Source of the DNA: an uncultured Thermomicrobiales bacterium
Lineage (GTDB): Bacteria; Chloroflexota; Chloroflexia; Thermomicrobiales; CADCWN01
Assembly: GCA_902806415.1 (NCBI GenBank)
Contig: CADCWN010000347.1
Location: 1 to 32,275 of the forward strand
Direction: 5' to 3'
DNA length: 32,275 bases
Shown here: positions 8,838 through 18,899 of the stretch, one piece after another
Layout: each line of letters begins with the position of its first letter
Numbering within the stretch: the stretch's first letter is position 1
The notes under the pieces: model-generated
Told to the model about the DNA's origin: nothing
Seen by the model: only the letters and a program-made list of their open reading frames with translations
Database searches by the model: none
Position numbers and translations under genes: made by a program

Positions 8838-10007
8838 ATGGCGACGACAGCGGAGGGCAAGGTCGGGGCGGCGGGGCGGATGGCCGCGCTGTTGGAGCAG
8901 GGGCAGAGTGTCTGGCTTGACTACATCACCAGGGATCTGGTGCGACAGGGCGGGCTGAAGCGGGAGATCGAGGAGTTCGGGCTGCGGGGGATGACCTCGA
9001 ACCCGACGATCTTCCAGAAGGCGATCAGCGAGGGCGACGCCTACGACGAGCAGATCGCCGAGTTGATGCGCCAGGGCGGCAGCGCGACGGCGGTCTTCGA
9101 GGCGGTGGCGATCAAGGATATCCAGGACGCCTGCGATCTCTTCCGCCCACTCTATGACAGCACGAATGGCGGCGACGGGTTCGTCTCGATCGAGGTCTCG
9201 CCGACCCTGGCGCTCGACACTGCGGGGACGGTCGAGGAGGCGCGGCGACTCTGGGCGTCGGTCGCTCGCCCGAACGTGATGATCAAGGTGCCCGGTACTC
9301 TCGCGGGCGCGCCGGCGATCAAGACCCTGCTGACGGAGGGGCTCAACATCAACATCACCCTCCTCTTCTCGCTCGCCAGCCACGAGGCGGTGATGGAGGC
9401 GTACCTCGACGCGCTGGAGGCGCGGGCGGCGGGGGGGCAGCCGGTCGATCGGATCGCTTCGGTCGCCTCGTTCTTCGTCAGCCGGGTCGATACGGCAGTG
9501 GACAAGCTGATCGACGCGAAGGTCGCCGAACTCGGCGCAGGGAGCGCCGAGGGCGCGCGCGTGCGGGGCCTGCGTGGCAAGGTGGCGATCGCCAACGCGA
9601 AACTGGCCTATGCGCGCTTCCGGGAACTGTTCGGCGGCGGGCGGTTCGCGGCGCTGGCGGCGAAGGGGGCGAGTCCGCAGCGCCCGCTCTGGGCCAGCAC
9701 CGGGACGAAGGACAAAGCCTATCCCGACACCCTCTACGTGGACAGCCTGATCGGCCCCGACACGGTCAACACCCTGCCCCCCGCGACCCTCGACGCCTTC
9801 CGCGATCACGGCACGGTCGCGCGGACGATCGACCAGGGGGTTGACGAGGCCCGCGCGACGATGGCCGCGCTGAAGGAGGCGGGGATCGACATCGATGCGG
9901 TGACGCGGCAACTCGAAGAGGAGGGGGTGGCGTCGTTCGCCAAGTCGTTCGACGACCTCCTGTCGGGGGTCGAGGCGAAGCGCCAGGATCTCAAGGCGGC
10001 GGTCTAG
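8838..10007 (+). CDS. tal: Transaldolase
   Basis: Transfers a dihydroxyacetone unit between sugar phosphates in the non-oxidative pentose phosphate pathway. The 389-residue product is of the longer bacterial type also found in actinobacteria and cyanobacteria. Seen: WLDYITRDLVRQGG and GMTSNPTIFQKAI at the N-terminus; the Schiff-base Lys150 in NVMIKVPGT; NINITLLFSL; SVASFFVSRVDT; and STGTKDKAY near the phosphate site. ATG 8838 is chosen over the in-frame ATG at 8823 because GGAGGT lies seven bases before it. It follows tkt across a heptamer repeat and ends in a strong terminator, so tkt-tal probably forms one transcript. Confidence 0.96.
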   Translation: MATTAEGKVGAAGRMAALLEQGQSVWLDYITRDLVRQGGLKREIEEFGLRGMTSNPTIFQKAISEGDAYDEQIAELMRQGGSATAVFEAVAIKDIQDACDLFRPLYDSTNGGDGFVSIEVSPTLALDTAGTVEEARRLWASVARPNVMIKVPGTLAGAPAIKTLLTEGLNINITLLFSLASHEAVMEAYLDALEARAAGGQPVDRIASVASFFVSRVDTAVDKLIDAKVAELGAGSAEGARVRGLRGKVAIANAKLAYARFRELFGGGRFAALAAKGASPQRPLWASTGTKDKAYPDTLYVDSLIGPDTVNTLPPATLDAFRDHGTVARTIDQGVDEARATMAALKEAGIDIDAVTRQLEEEGVASFAKSFDDLLSGVEAKRQDLKAAV

Positions 10008-10022
10008 GGCGTTGGTGCTAGG

Positions 10023-10047
10023 GGGGGCGGGGCGACCCGCCCCCTTT
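10023..10047 (+). terminator. Intrinsic terminator after tal
   Basis: A perfect 9-bp all-GC stem (GGGGGCGGG / CCCGCCCCC) with a GCGA tetraloop is followed by TTTGTG. The T tract is short but the stem is strong. It separates tkt-tal from the genes downstream. Confidence 0.65.
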
Positions 10048-10061
10048 GTGTATCGGGGTGG

Positions 10062-10137
10062 GGGGATGGACCCCTCCCCCGAGTTTATCCCCGTATGGGG
10101 ACCCCGGCGGCGACCCTCCCCTACAAGGGAGGGTGGG
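10062..10137. repeat. C-rich palindromic repeat (CCCCTCCC family)
   Basis: A GGACCCCTCCCCCG-type arm and a CTACAAGGGAGGGTGGGG-type end flank an inner small dyad (CCCCGTATGGGG). It belongs to the same broad family as the elements at 10937, 16457 and 18757. Confidence 0.6.
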
Positions 10138-10177
10138 GCTTGGCGGTGGTGAACGGCGAGGTGGTGAGGAGCGGCAG

Positions 10178-10894
10178 ATGGTTACGCGCGCGCGAATTGC
10201 GCTCGGCCCGGAGTTTGCCGAGTTGGCCGACGATACGGAGGAGTCGCTCTTGGGATCGTCGTTCCACCAGGATGCGATCGTGGACACCTACGTGAGCCTG
10301 AAACTCCATCGGCAGGAGCGTGACCTGCCCTGGTTTATCGGCAATCAGACGAAGCTGGTCATCCCGCGTGAGGGGGGGGCGTCGTACCACCCGTCACCCG
10401 ATCTGCTGATCCACCCCACGTTGGGGAGTGAGGGGCGCACGTCGTTGTCGGTCGCCCGCTATGGCCCGCCGACGCTGATTATCGAGGTGGTGAGCCCGGC
10501 GACGGCGCTCGGCAACGATCTGAACGCTGACGGAAAGATCGGGGCGTATGCGGCGAGCGGCGTGGCCGAATACCTGGCGTTCGATCTCTTCGGCGACTAT
10601 ATCCCCGAGCAGGTGCGCGCCTGGCGGCTCGGCCCGACCGGCATGTATGTGCCGTGGGAGGCGGATAGTGCGGGGCGCTGGGCGAGTAGCCTTGGCATCG
10701 CCTTTGCGCCGCAGGGGGCGACGCTGCGCGTCTACGACGAGGCGGGCGACCTCATCCCGAGCTATCAGCATTTGAGAGATCTCGCCAAGGCACGCGAGCG
10801 GCAGCTTCTCGATGCCGCGCGGCAACAAGTCGAGCAAGAGCGCCAGATTGCGGAGTTGCAGGAGGCGTTGCGGCGGTTGCGCGGCGAAGGCTGA
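10178..10894 (+). CDS. Uma2 family (DUF820) PD-(D/E)XK nuclease-like protein
   Basis: A 238-residue protein of the Uma2 family, a restriction-endonuclease-like fold common in cyanobacteria and Chloroflexi whose physiological role is poorly known. Putative active-site residues are in place: Asp75 in SPDLLIHP, Glu103 in LIIEVVSPAT and Lys120 in DGKIGAYAASGVAEY. The last 45 residues are a Gln/Glu/Arg-rich coiled coil (AKARERQLLDAARQQVEQER), a frequent Uma2 tail. The ATG at 10178 has AGGAG seven bases upstream. It lies between tal and gnd and is flanked by repeats on both sides, so it appears to be an accessory insertion rather than a pathway member. Confidence 0.88.
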   Translation: MVTRARIALGPEFAELADDTEESLLGSSFHQDAIVDTYVSLKLHRQERDLPWFIGNQTKLVIPREGGASYHPSPDLLIHPTLGSEGRTSLSVARYGPPTLIIEVVSPATALGNDLNADGKIGAYAASGVAEYLAFDLFGDYIPEQVRAWRLGPTGMYVPWEADSAGRWASSLGIAFAPQGATLRVYDEAGDLIPSYQHLRDLAKARERQLLDAARQQVEQERQIAELQEALRRLRGEG

Positions 10895-10936
10895 ATGCCC
10901 TATTTTGCGGGTGATTATTAGGCGGATGGGATGACC

Positions 10937-10982
10937 CCTCCCCGCCGCCCCGGCGGCGAAGATCCCTGAAGCGGGAGGGTGG
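10937..10982. repeat. C-rich palindromic repeat (CCCCTCCCC ... GGGAGGGTGGG)
   Basis: A short hairpin-forming element: a CCCCTCCCCGCCGCCCCGGC arm with an inner dyad, ending in AAGCGGGAGGGTGGG. It lies in the 214-base gap before gnd, which holds no other gene. No clear promoter for gnd was found here. Confidence 0.55.
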
Positions 10983-11108
10983 GAGCATCGCCAAGCGTAC
11001 GGGTGATCGAGAAGCGGGATACTGAGCGGGAGCGAGGCCGGGTCGCGCAGGGCCGGATTTTGTCAGGCGCGGGACCGACATGGTGTGCGCGAGCGTCGGG
11101 AGGGAACG

Positions 11109-12641
11109 ATGGCGGAGACGAATGGGGCGACCCATTACGGATTGATCGGGCTGGCGGTGATGGGGGCGAATCTGACGCTGAACATCGCCGATCACGGGTT
11201 CCCGATCGCGGCCTACAACCGGACCCACAAGGTGACCGAGGAGTTCCTGGCGGGCGAGGCGCGCGGGAAGCCGATCACGGGCGCGGCGACGATCAAGGAG
11301 TTTGTGGCATCGATCGCGCGCCCGCGCCGGATCATCATCCTGGTCAAGGCGGGCGCGGCGGTGGACGCGGTGATCGCCGAGGTGAAGCCGCTGCTCGCCG
11401 AGGGCGATGTACTGATCGACGGCGGAAATTCGTACTTCCAGGACACGATCCGGCGCTCGATGGAGTTCGAGGGGTCCGGCCTGCACTTCGTGGGGATGGG
11501 GGTCAGCGGCGGCGAGGAGGGCGCCCGCTACGGCCCGAGCCTGATGCCGGGCGGGCCGCGCGAGGCGTACGACCTGATCGCCCCCGCGCTGGAGAAGATC
11601 GCCGCGCAGGTCAAGGACGGCCCCTGCGTGACCTACATCGGGCCGGGCGGCGCGGGTCACTACGTCAAGATGGTCCACAACGGGATCGAGTACGGCGACA
11701 TGCAGCTGATCGCCGAGACGTACAACATCATGAAGCACGCGCTCGGGCTGACCGCGCCGGAGATGGCCGACATCTTCGCGCGCTGGAATGGCGGGCGGCT
11801 GAATTCCTACCTGATCGAGATCACCGCCAAGGTGCTGGGCTTCCGGGATGCCGACACCGGCCACGCCCTGGTCGATCTGATCCTCGACGAGGCCGAGCAG
11901 AAGGGGACCGGGCGCTGGACCTCGAGCAACGCGATCGAGCTCGGCATCCCGATCCCGACGATCGACGCGGCGGTCTGGTCGCGCGGGATCTCCGCGATGA
12001 AGGGGGCGCGCGTCGCGGCCTCGACGATCCTGCGCGGGCCGGGCGGTGCGTCGCTGGAGGACGCCAGCACCGGGCCGAAAGCCCGGCTGCTCGACGCGCT
12101 GGAGGCGGCCCTCTACGCCTCGAAGGTCAGCTCCTACGCCCAGGGGATGGCCCTCCTGCGGGCGGCGTCGGATGCGTATGGCTTCGAGTTGACCCTCTCG
12201 GAGATGGCGCGGATCTGGAAGGGCGGCTGCATCATCCGCGCCGAGCTGCTGGACACGATCCAGGGAGCGTTCGAGCGCGACCCGCAGCTGAACAATCTGC
12301 TGCTCGATCCGGGCTTCGCGGAGACGCTGAACGGCCTCAACGGGCAGTGGCGCTACGCCGCCCAGGTGGCGCGCGACCTCGGCGTGCCAATCCCGGCGAT
12401 GAGCGCGTCGCTGGACTATTTCGATTCGTATCGCGCCGAGCGGTTGCCCGCGAACCTCATCCAGGGGTTGCGCGACTTCTTCGGCGCGCACACCTATCGC
12501 CGCACCGACAAGGACGGCACGTTCCACACCGTCTGGGAGCCGGAGGTCGCGCCGATGATGGAGGCCGAGTCGGTCCCGTCGCGCTCGACCGGCGCGGTCG
12601 GCGAGGACGAGTCGACGGCGGAGCGGGTGACGAAGGAGTGA
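11109..12641 (+). CDS. gnd: 6-phosphogluconate dehydrogenase, decarboxylating
   Basis: Oxidises and decarboxylates 6-phosphogluconate to ribulose-5-phosphate with NADP+ reduction. The 510-residue length fits the long dimeric class (about 470) plus a C-terminal tail. Seen: Rossmann start YGLIGLAVMGANL; IDGGNSYFQDT; VGMGVSGGEEGARYGPSLMPGG; catalytic Lys187 and Glu194 in HYVKMVHNGIEYGD; EAEQKGTGRWTSSNAIELG; and a C-terminal SASLDYFDSYRAERLPANL. The ATG at 11109 has GGGAGGGA upstream; an in-frame ATG at 11085 is rejected. The final 35 residues (Glu/Ser-rich, ending RVTKE) extend past the usual end and look disordered. Confidence 0.97.
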   Translation: MAETNGATHYGLIGLAVMGANLTLNIADHGFPIAAYNRTHKVTEEFLAGEARGKPITGAATIKEFVASIARPRRIIILVKAGAAVDAVIAEVKPLLAEGDVLIDGGNSYFQDTIRRSMEFEGSGLHFVGMGVSGGEEGARYGPSLMPGGPREAYDLIAPALEKIAAQVKDGPCVTYIGPGGAGHYVKMVHNGIEYGDMQLIAETYNIMKHALGLTAPEMADIFARWNGGRLNSYLIEITAKVLGFRDADTGHALVDLILDEAEQKGTGRWTSSNAIELGIPIPTIDAAVWSRGISAMKGARVAASTILRGPGGASLEDASTGPKARLLDALEAALYASKVSSYAQGMALLRAASDAYGFELTLSEMARIWKGGCIIRAELLDTIQGAFERDPQLNNLLLDPGFAETLNGLNGQWRYAAQVARDLGVPIPAMSASLDYFDSYRAERLPANLIQGLRDFFGAHTYRRTDKDGTFHTVWEPEVAPMMEAESVPSRSTGAVGEDESTAERVTKE

Positions 12642-12649
12642 CGGCGGGG

Positions 12650-12752
12650 AGTCCGTAGTCCGTAGTCCGTAGTCCGTAGAGGGTCTGCGGCAAGGCAAGG
12701 TAGCCGACTTCCTCCGTCCCTACTACGGACTACGGACTACGGACTACGGACT
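12650..12752. repeat. Heptamer inverted repeat (AGTCCGT class) between gnd and zwf
   Basis: Four perfect AGTCCGT units plus AG (12650-12679) and the exact reverse complement (12723-12752) form a 30-bp perfect inverted repeat around a 43-base loop. It ends 20 bases before the zwf start codon. Confidence 0.92.
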
Positions 12753-12772
12753 ATTCCCCAACCGGAGGAGCT

Positions 12773-14349
<1,577 letters not shown>

Positions 14350-14350
<1 letters not shown>

Positions 14351-14452
14351 GTCGTGAGTCGTGGGTCGGGAGTCGTGAGTGAGGCAGCGTCGATAAAGGC
14401 CATGCAGCGAGCAGCGGACCTTCTCATGACTCCCGACCCACGACTCACGACC
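14350..14452. repeat. Heptamer inverted repeat (AGTCGTG class) between zwf and opcA
   Basis: The left arm begins in the zwf stop codon and runs to about 14380. The right arm 14425-14452 is its reverse complement over about 24 bases, including the variant units GGTCGGG in matching position. The loop is about 45 bases and contains CGGACCTT, as in the loop at 8708-8813. Confidence 0.85.
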
Positions 14453-14467
14453 GGAGCGGAGCGAACG

Positions 14468-15616
14468 ATGAGCGCAGACACAAGCCTCGCATGGGCCGGG
14501 CTGCCGGTGGGGGTGGGTCAGATCGAGGAGGCGCTGCGCGAGGCGTGGCGCGAGGAGGCGGCACGCGCCCCGGAGGCGAACGGCTCGCTCGCCGCGCGCA
14601 CCAACGTCCTCAACCTGATCGTCCACGCGGCGACGCGCGGGGAGTTGGAGCAAGTTGCGCGGGCGATCGCGCACCTGGGGGTCCATCACCCGTCGCGCGC
14701 GATCCTGCTGCTGGCGGAGTCGGTGGGGTCGGAGTCGGCGCTCCAAGCCTACGTGAACACCAATGTGCAGACGATGGGCGACCGCCGCCTGATCTTCGAG
14801 CAGGTGACGATCATGGCCCAGGGCGAGGCGGCCAGGCACCTGCCCGGCGTGGTCGATCCGCTGCTGGTCGCAGAATTGCCCGATTTCCTCTGGTGGCTGG
14901 GGCAGCCGCCGTTCAGCGACGCCAGCTTCACGCGGATGATCGAGATCGTCGATCGGCTGATCGTCGATTCGGCGTCGTTCCGGGAGATGTCGGTCGGGCT
15001 GCGGGAACTGGCCGAGATGACGATCGTGCCGCACAGCGCGGCGGTCAGCGACTTCGCCTGGGAGCGGCTGCGGCCCTGGCGGGAGTTGGTGGCGCAGTTC
15101 TTCGACCCGCCCGCGTATGCCGCCAGCCTGGCGACGATCGAGGAGATGATCGTCGCCTACGAGCCGGAGGGCGGGCGGCGGTCGTCCGGCTTCAGCGAGG
15201 GGCTGCTGGCGCTGGGCTGGGCGTGCAGTCGGCTCGGCTGGCTGGTCGAGCGCCGCCCGACGCGGGAGGGCCTGGGGGCGTACCGCTGGGAGTTGAGCGC
15301 GGGGGGGCGCACCATCGCCGTGACACTGCGCCCGCAGCATCAGGATGATCCGATCGTCGGGCTGCGGACCCTGACGATCGTCGCCGGGGGGCGGGCACCC
15401 GGCACGTTTGAGGTCTACCGCGAGAGCGGCGCGCACCTCACCACGCGGGTCAATGTGCCCGGCGCGCCGAATCTCGAGCAGATCATGCGCGCGACCGAGC
15501 CGGATGAGAACGATTTGCTGTTGCACGCCCTGGGGCAGTTCGGCCACGACCGCACCTACGACGGGGCGCTGGTCTTCGCCGCGCAGCTCGCGGGCGGCGT
15601 GGAGAGGTTGGCATGA
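14468..15616 (+). CDS. opcA: Glucose-6-phosphate dehydrogenase assembly protein OpcA
   Basis: Partner protein of glucose-6-phosphate dehydrogenase; in cyanobacteria OpcA promotes oligomerisation and redox-dependent activation of Zwf. The 382-residue product has the family features TNVLNLIVHA near the N-terminus, HHPSRAILLL, and the central LPDFLWWLGQPPFSD segment. An open frame extends upstream to 14354, but that portion is translated repeat, so ATG 14468 (GGAGCGGAG upstream) is preferred. Position directly after zwf and overlapping pgl by four bases matches its expected function. Family identification is from motifs and context. Confidence 0.9.
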   Translation: MSADTSLAWAGLPVGVGQIEEALREAWREEAARAPEANGSLAARTNVLNLIVHAATRGELEQVARAIAHLGVHHPSRAILLLAESVGSESALQAYVNTNVQTMGDRRLIFEQVTIMAQGEAARHLPGVVDPLLVAELPDFLWWLGQPPFSDASFTRMIEIVDRLIVDSASFREMSVGLRELAEMTIVPHSAAVSDFAWERLRPWRELVAQFFDPPAYAASLATIEEMIVAYEPEGGRRSSGFSEGLLALGWACSRLGWLVERRPTREGLGAYRWELSAGGRTIAVTLRPQHQDDPIVGLRTLTIVAGGRAPGTFEVYRESGAHLTTRVNVPGAPNLEQIMRATEPDENDLLLHALGQFGHDRTYDGALVFAAQLAGGVERLA

Positions 15617-16371
15617 GCGCGGCGGGGGCGGGGCCGGAGATTGTGATCAGCCGCGACGCGGCGGCGCTGGCCGACGAGGCGGCGCGGCGGTTCGTCGCGG
15701 CGGCGAGGGCGGCGGTCGCGGCGCGCGGTCGCTTCACGGTGGCGTTGTCGGGCGGCTCGACGCCGAGGGCGCTCTTCCGGCTGCTGGCGGCGGCACCGTA
15801 CAACGAGCAACTCGATTGGGCGCGTGTCCATGTCTATTGGGGCGACGAGCGGACGGTGCCGCCGGGCGACGAGCAGAGCAATTATCGGATGGCGCGCGAG
15901 CATCTGCTGTCCCGAGTACCGATCCCGGAGACGCAGGTCCATCGGATCGTGGCCGAGAACCCGGACCCGGAGGCGGCGGCGGACGCCTACGCGACCACGC
16001 TGCGGCAGACCTTCGCGCTGGCCGACGGCGAGTTCCCGCGCTTCGACCTGATCCACCTGGGGCTGGGGACGGAGGGCCACACGGCGTCGCTCTTCCCCGG
16101 CAGCCCGGCACTCGCGGAGCGGTCGCGATCGATCGCCGCGCCGTGGGTGGAGAAGCTGGGCAGCTTTCGGATCACGCTGACGCCGCCGACGATCAACGCC
16201 GCGCGCGAGGTGCAGTTCCTGGCGGCGGGCGCGGAGAAGGCGGCGATCGTGCGCGCGATCCTGCGCGACCCGAAGAATCCTGACGAGTTGCCAGCGCAGA
16301 TCGTCGCCCCGGCGGGGGGGCGGCTGGTCTGGCTGCTTGATGAGGCGGCGGCGGGGGAACTGGGGGAGTGA
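15613..16371 (+). CDS. pgl: 6-phosphogluconolactonase
   Basis: Hydrolyses 6-phosphogluconolactone to 6-phosphogluconate, the second oxidative step. The 252 residues fit the DevB/Pgl (NagB-like) family: ALSGGSTPRALFRLLA, VHVYWGDERTVPPGDEQSNY and DLIHLGLGTEGHTASLFPGS are the phosphate-binding and catalytic regions. The ATG overlaps the opcA stop (ATGA), so translation is coupled to opcA. The stop codon TGA at 16369 lies inside a heptamer repeat (AGTGACG), so the 3' end of the gene and the repeat are merged. Confidence 0.96.
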   Translation: MSAAGAGPEIVISRDAAALADEAARRFVAAARAAVAARGRFTVALSGGSTPRALFRLLAAAPYNEQLDWARVHVYWGDERTVPPGDEQSNYRMAREHLLSRVPIPETQVHRIVAENPDPEAAADAYATTLRQTFALADGEFPRFDLIHLGLGTEGHTASLFPGSPALAERSRSIAAPWVEKLGSFRITLTPPTINAAREVQFLAAGAEKAAIVRAILRDPKNPDELPAQIVAPAGGRLVWLLDEAAAGELGE

Positions 16372-16394
16372 CGAGTGACGAATGACGAGTGACG
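16367..16394. repeat. Tandem heptamer repeat AGTGACG, four copies, overlapping the pgl stop
   Basis: Units at 16367, 16374, 16381 (AATGACG) and 16388 form a direct array. No inverted arm was found nearby, so this is a half element of the same class as those upstream of zwf and opcA. The pgl TGA is part of the first unit. Confidence 0.8.
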
Positions 16395-16456
16395 AGTAAA
16401 GTACGAAGTGGGGGAATCGGCGGCGTTATTCCCTCTTTCGGGGCCGGGGGAGGCTT

Positions 16457-16655
16457 TAACCCCTCCCCGGGCCCCTCCCCTGAAGTGGGAGGGGTGCCTC
16501 GGTAAGATGTGGTGGACTACCCGGATAAGCAGGAGTGTCGATGCGTTGGTATCTCGGTGCCGCCCGGCATATTCCTGTCCCCACCTCGCCATCGTCCACC
16601 GCACAGCAGCGCGGCACCCCTCCCGCTTCAGGGGAGGGGCCGGGGGAGGGGTAAA
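16457..16655. repeat. MITE-like element with about 42-bp C/G-rich terminal inverted repeats
   Basis: The left end (16457-16498, starting TAACCCCTCCCC and ending GGGAGGGGTGCC) and right end (16613-16655) are near-perfect inverted copies around about 115 bases of unrelated DNA with no gene. It fills most of the 351-base gap between pgl and rpiA. The same terminal sequence bounds a shorter element at 18757-18885. Confidence 0.75.
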
Positions 16656-16722
16656 ACGCAATCGCGGCGGCGCAATCGTCGGAGTACGCTGGTTTCCTGA
16701 AAATGGCGCGGGGGAGGGGGCG

Positions 16723-17406
16723 GTGTCTGCGGAGGGGTTGAAGGAAGCGGCCGCGCGGCTGGCGGTCACGATGATCAATAACGGGATGCGGGTCGGGCTG
16801 GGGACCGGCTCGACAGCGTCCCACGCGGTGCGGGCGCTCGGGGAGCGGGTCGCGACGGGCCTCACGGTTGTGGGGGTGCCGACCTCGGAGGCGACGGCGG
16901 AACTGGCGCGGAGCCTCGGGGTGCCGCTGGCGGAACTCGACGATGTGCCGGGGCTGGATCTGACGATCGACGGGGCAGATGAGGTCGATCTGGGCTCGTT
17001 CGCCGTGATCAAGGGGTTCGGCGGGGCGCTGCTGCGCGAGAAGCTGGTGGCGCTGGCGACGACCCGCCAGATCATCATCGCCGATGAGAGCAAGGTCGCG
17101 CCGAGCGGGCTGACGAAGTGGGTGCCGGTGGAGGTGGTGCCGTTCGGCGCGCGCCACACCGGGGCCGCGTTGGAGCGGCTCGGCGCACGCCCGACGCTGC
17201 GTCGGCGCGATGGCGCGCCGTTCGTCACCGATGGCGGCAACCTGATCTTCGACTGCGATTTCGGGCCGCTGGCCGATCCCGCCGCGACTGCGGCGGCGAT
17301 CAAGGCGATCTCAGGGGTGGTCGAGCACGGGCTGTTCATCGGAATCGTCGAAACGGTCCTGGTGGCGGGGGCGAGTGGGGTGCGGACATATCGACGGGGC
17401 GGGTGA
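16723..17406 (+). CDS. rpiA: Ribose-5-phosphate isomerase A
   Basis: Interconverts ribose-5-phosphate and ribulose-5-phosphate, linking the oxidative and non-oxidative branches. The 227-residue length is typical. Seen: G25-LGTGSTA phosphate-binding loop, DGADEVD at 83-89 with the family's catalytic Asp, and IKGFGGALLREKLVA containing the active-site Lys; KWVPVEVVPFG and TDGGNLIFDCDFG follow. The start is the GTG at 16723, preceded by GGGAGGGGG; the longer open frame from 16408 only translates the MITE-like element. It is the last pathway gene and is separated from the next gene by a long hairpin repeat. Confidence 0.95.
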   Translation: MSAEGLKEAAARLAVTMINNGMRVGLGTGSTASHAVRALGERVATGLTVVGVPTSEATAELARSLGVPLAELDDVPGLDLTIDGADEVDLGSFAVIKGFGGALLREKLVALATTRQIIIADESKVAPSGLTKWVPVEVVPFGARHTGAALERLGARPTLRRRDGAPFVTDGGNLIFDCDFGPLADPAATAAAIKAISGVVEHGLFIGIVETVLVAGASGVRTYRRGG

Positions 17407-17416
17407 GGACGCGATC

Positions 17417-17547
17417 ACCGCAGGGGCGCGGAGGCGCGGAGGATCGCAGAGAGGCGAGCGAGAATCGGGCGTAGGGCGTCACCGGATATTTTCGCGACTT
17501 CTTTCCCCTCGTCTCTGCGACCCTCTGCGCCTCCGCGCCTCTGCGGT
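17417..17547. repeat. Long hairpin repeat, ACCGCAGAGGCGCGGAGGCG family
   Basis: The left arm 17417-17458 and right arm 17508-17547 are inverted copies with about three differences and a 49-base loop. First of three related elements (others at 19618 and 21157), each placed before a new gene unit. Confidence 0.85.
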
Positions 17548-17582
17548 AAAATCGTATCCCCGGACCGAGGCGAGGAGCACGG

Positions 17583-17858
17583 ATGGACTTGACGCGGCTG
17601 ATTATCCCGATCCTGTTCGGGTTGGCGCTGCCCTTTATTAATCGGCGGGTGGCGAGCCGGGTGGGGTTCGGGCGGTATCTGCTGCGATTGGTGCTGCTGC
17701 CGGGAGCGTTCGCGGTCGGGCTGGGGGTGCTCGATCTTGCGACCGGCGGGACGACCCTGTGGACGATCGGGCCGTCGATCGCCGCATTCATCGTCGCGGG
17801 ACTGATCGGCTATGGGTTGGCGCGGGCGACCGAGCGGTCGGGCGCGCGGCGGTCGTAG
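17583..17858 (+). CDS. Small integral membrane protein, 91 aa
   Basis: A 91-residue protein with three predicted membrane helices: about 5-20 (LIIPILFGLALPFI), 32-53 (YLLRLVLLPGAFAVGLGVL) and 62-81 (IGPSIAAFIVAGLIGYGLA), with basic loops (NRRVASRVGFGR) and a basic tail. The ATG at 17583 has a GAGGCGAGGAG ribosome binding region upstream. It is eight bases from the following GNAT gene, so the two are likely co-transcribed. A TAAAAT at 17547-17552, at the edge of the hairpin repeat, could be a -10 element, but no good -35 is visible. No family recognised. Confidence 0.75.
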   Translation: MDLTRLIIPILFGLALPFINRRVASRVGFGRYLLRLVLLPGAFAVGLGVLDLATGGTTLWTIGPSIAAFIVAGLIGYGLARATERSGARRS

Positions 17859-17866
17859 GGGGGCGG

Positions 17867-18757
17867 ATGACGGTGGGGGTGACTTCGCGCCCTTTCGGCG
17901 GTGAGGACGATTATGACGCGCTGCGCCGGATGCTGATCGCGACGGTGGCCGAGGGGGATGAGTGGCACTACTGCACGGTCGGCGATCTCGATTGGTGGCG
18001 CTACACCGATAACGATCCGCGTGGGATTTTCACAACGCAACTCTGGTTCGCTCCCGATGGGGCGGTCATCGGCTGCGCCTGGCCGGTCAAGAACGAGATC
18101 ATCCTGCTGACCGATCCGCGCCACCGCCAGATCGAGGCGGCGATGCTCGACTGGGCCGAGGCGCGGCACCGCGTCGGCGGCTCCAACGCGCCGTTGATCG
18201 CCTATAGCTACGAAGGCGATGCGGCGCGGATCGCCCTGCTACGCGAGCGCGGTTACACCCGCCAGGAGCATGGCTACCGCTACCGGCGCGTGGCGCTCGA
18301 TGGAGCACTGCCGGAGTTGCCGCCCCCGGCGGACTATGTTCTGCGGAGCCTGCGCGGCGACGACGAAGTGGCGGCGCGGGTGGCGGTCCACCGCGCGGCG
18401 TTCGCGCCATCGCGAATGACGATCGAGAAGCATCGCGCCGTCATGGCCGCGCCGACCTACCGGCGAGATCTCGATCTGGTGGCGGTCGCGCCGGACGGCA
18501 GCTTCGCCGCCTACGCGCTCGGCTGGTTCGACGCGGCGAATCGGATCGGCGTCTTCGAGCCGGTCGGGACCAACCCGGCGCACCAGCGGCGCGGCCTCGC
18601 GCGGGCGGTCTTGGCGGAAGGCTTGCGGCGTTTCCAGGCGCTGGGGGCGTGGGCCGCCTATATCAACACGAATACCGACAATGTGGCGGCGAATCGCGCC
18701 TACGAGGCGGTCGGGTTTCGGGTGGTCGATGAGGAATATCGGTGGGCGAAGGGGTGA
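17867..18757 (+). CDS. GNAT family N-acetyltransferase, two-domain
   Basis: A 296-residue protein with two GNAT-like halves. The C-terminal half has the acetyl-CoA loop VGTNPAHQRRGLARAVLAEG (R/Q-x-x-G-x-A type) followed by NTDNVAANRAYEAVGF, typical of active acyltransferases. The N-terminal half (about 1-140) keeps the fold pattern but has no clear QxxGxG/A loop, so it is probably a degenerate domain. The substrate cannot be predicted. ATG 17867 is preceded by a G-rich site eight bases after the upstream stop; the longer frame from 17759 is a shadow of the small membrane protein gene. It ends at a palindromic element. Confidence 0.88.
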   Translation: MTVGVTSRPFGGEDDYDALRRMLIATVAEGDEWHYCTVGDLDWWRYTDNDPRGIFTTQLWFAPDGAVIGCAWPVKNEIILLTDPRHRQIEAAMLDWAEARHRVGGSNAPLIAYSYEGDAARIALLRERGYTRQEHGYRYRRVALDGALPELPPPADYVLRSLRGDDEVAARVAVHRAAFAPSRMTIEKHRAVMAAPTYRRDLDLVAVAPDGSFAAYALGWFDAANRIGVFEPVGTNPAHQRRGLARAVLAEGLRRFQALGAWAAYINTNTDNVAANRAYEAVGFRVVDEEYRWAKG

Positions 18758-18885
18758 CCCCTCCCCCGGCCCCTCCCCTGAAGGGAGAGGGGTGCCACAT
18801 TGCAGAGGCACCAGCTGCTGGATAAGGCACCGCCCCGCATCGTGCTCCCCTCTCCCTTCAGGGGAGAGGCCGGGGGAGGGGTAGA
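18757..18885. repeat. Short MITE-like palindrome, CCCCTCCCCCGGCCCCTCCC family
   Basis: The left end (18757-18798) and right end (18843-18885) are about 40-bp inverted repeats nearly identical to the ends of the 16457-16655 element, but the 45-base core is different. The left end starts in the GNAT stop codon. Confidence 0.75.
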
Positions 18886-18899
18886 AAGGTCAGCGGATC

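Noticed and set aside
14354..14467. N-terminal extension of opcA
   Set aside because: The extension translates the heptamer inverted repeat. The ATG at 14468 has its own ribosome binding site and matches the family start.
16408..16722. N-terminal extension of rpiA
   Set aside because: It translates the MITE-like element. The GTG at 16723 has a G-rich ribosome binding site and gives the usual RpiA length.
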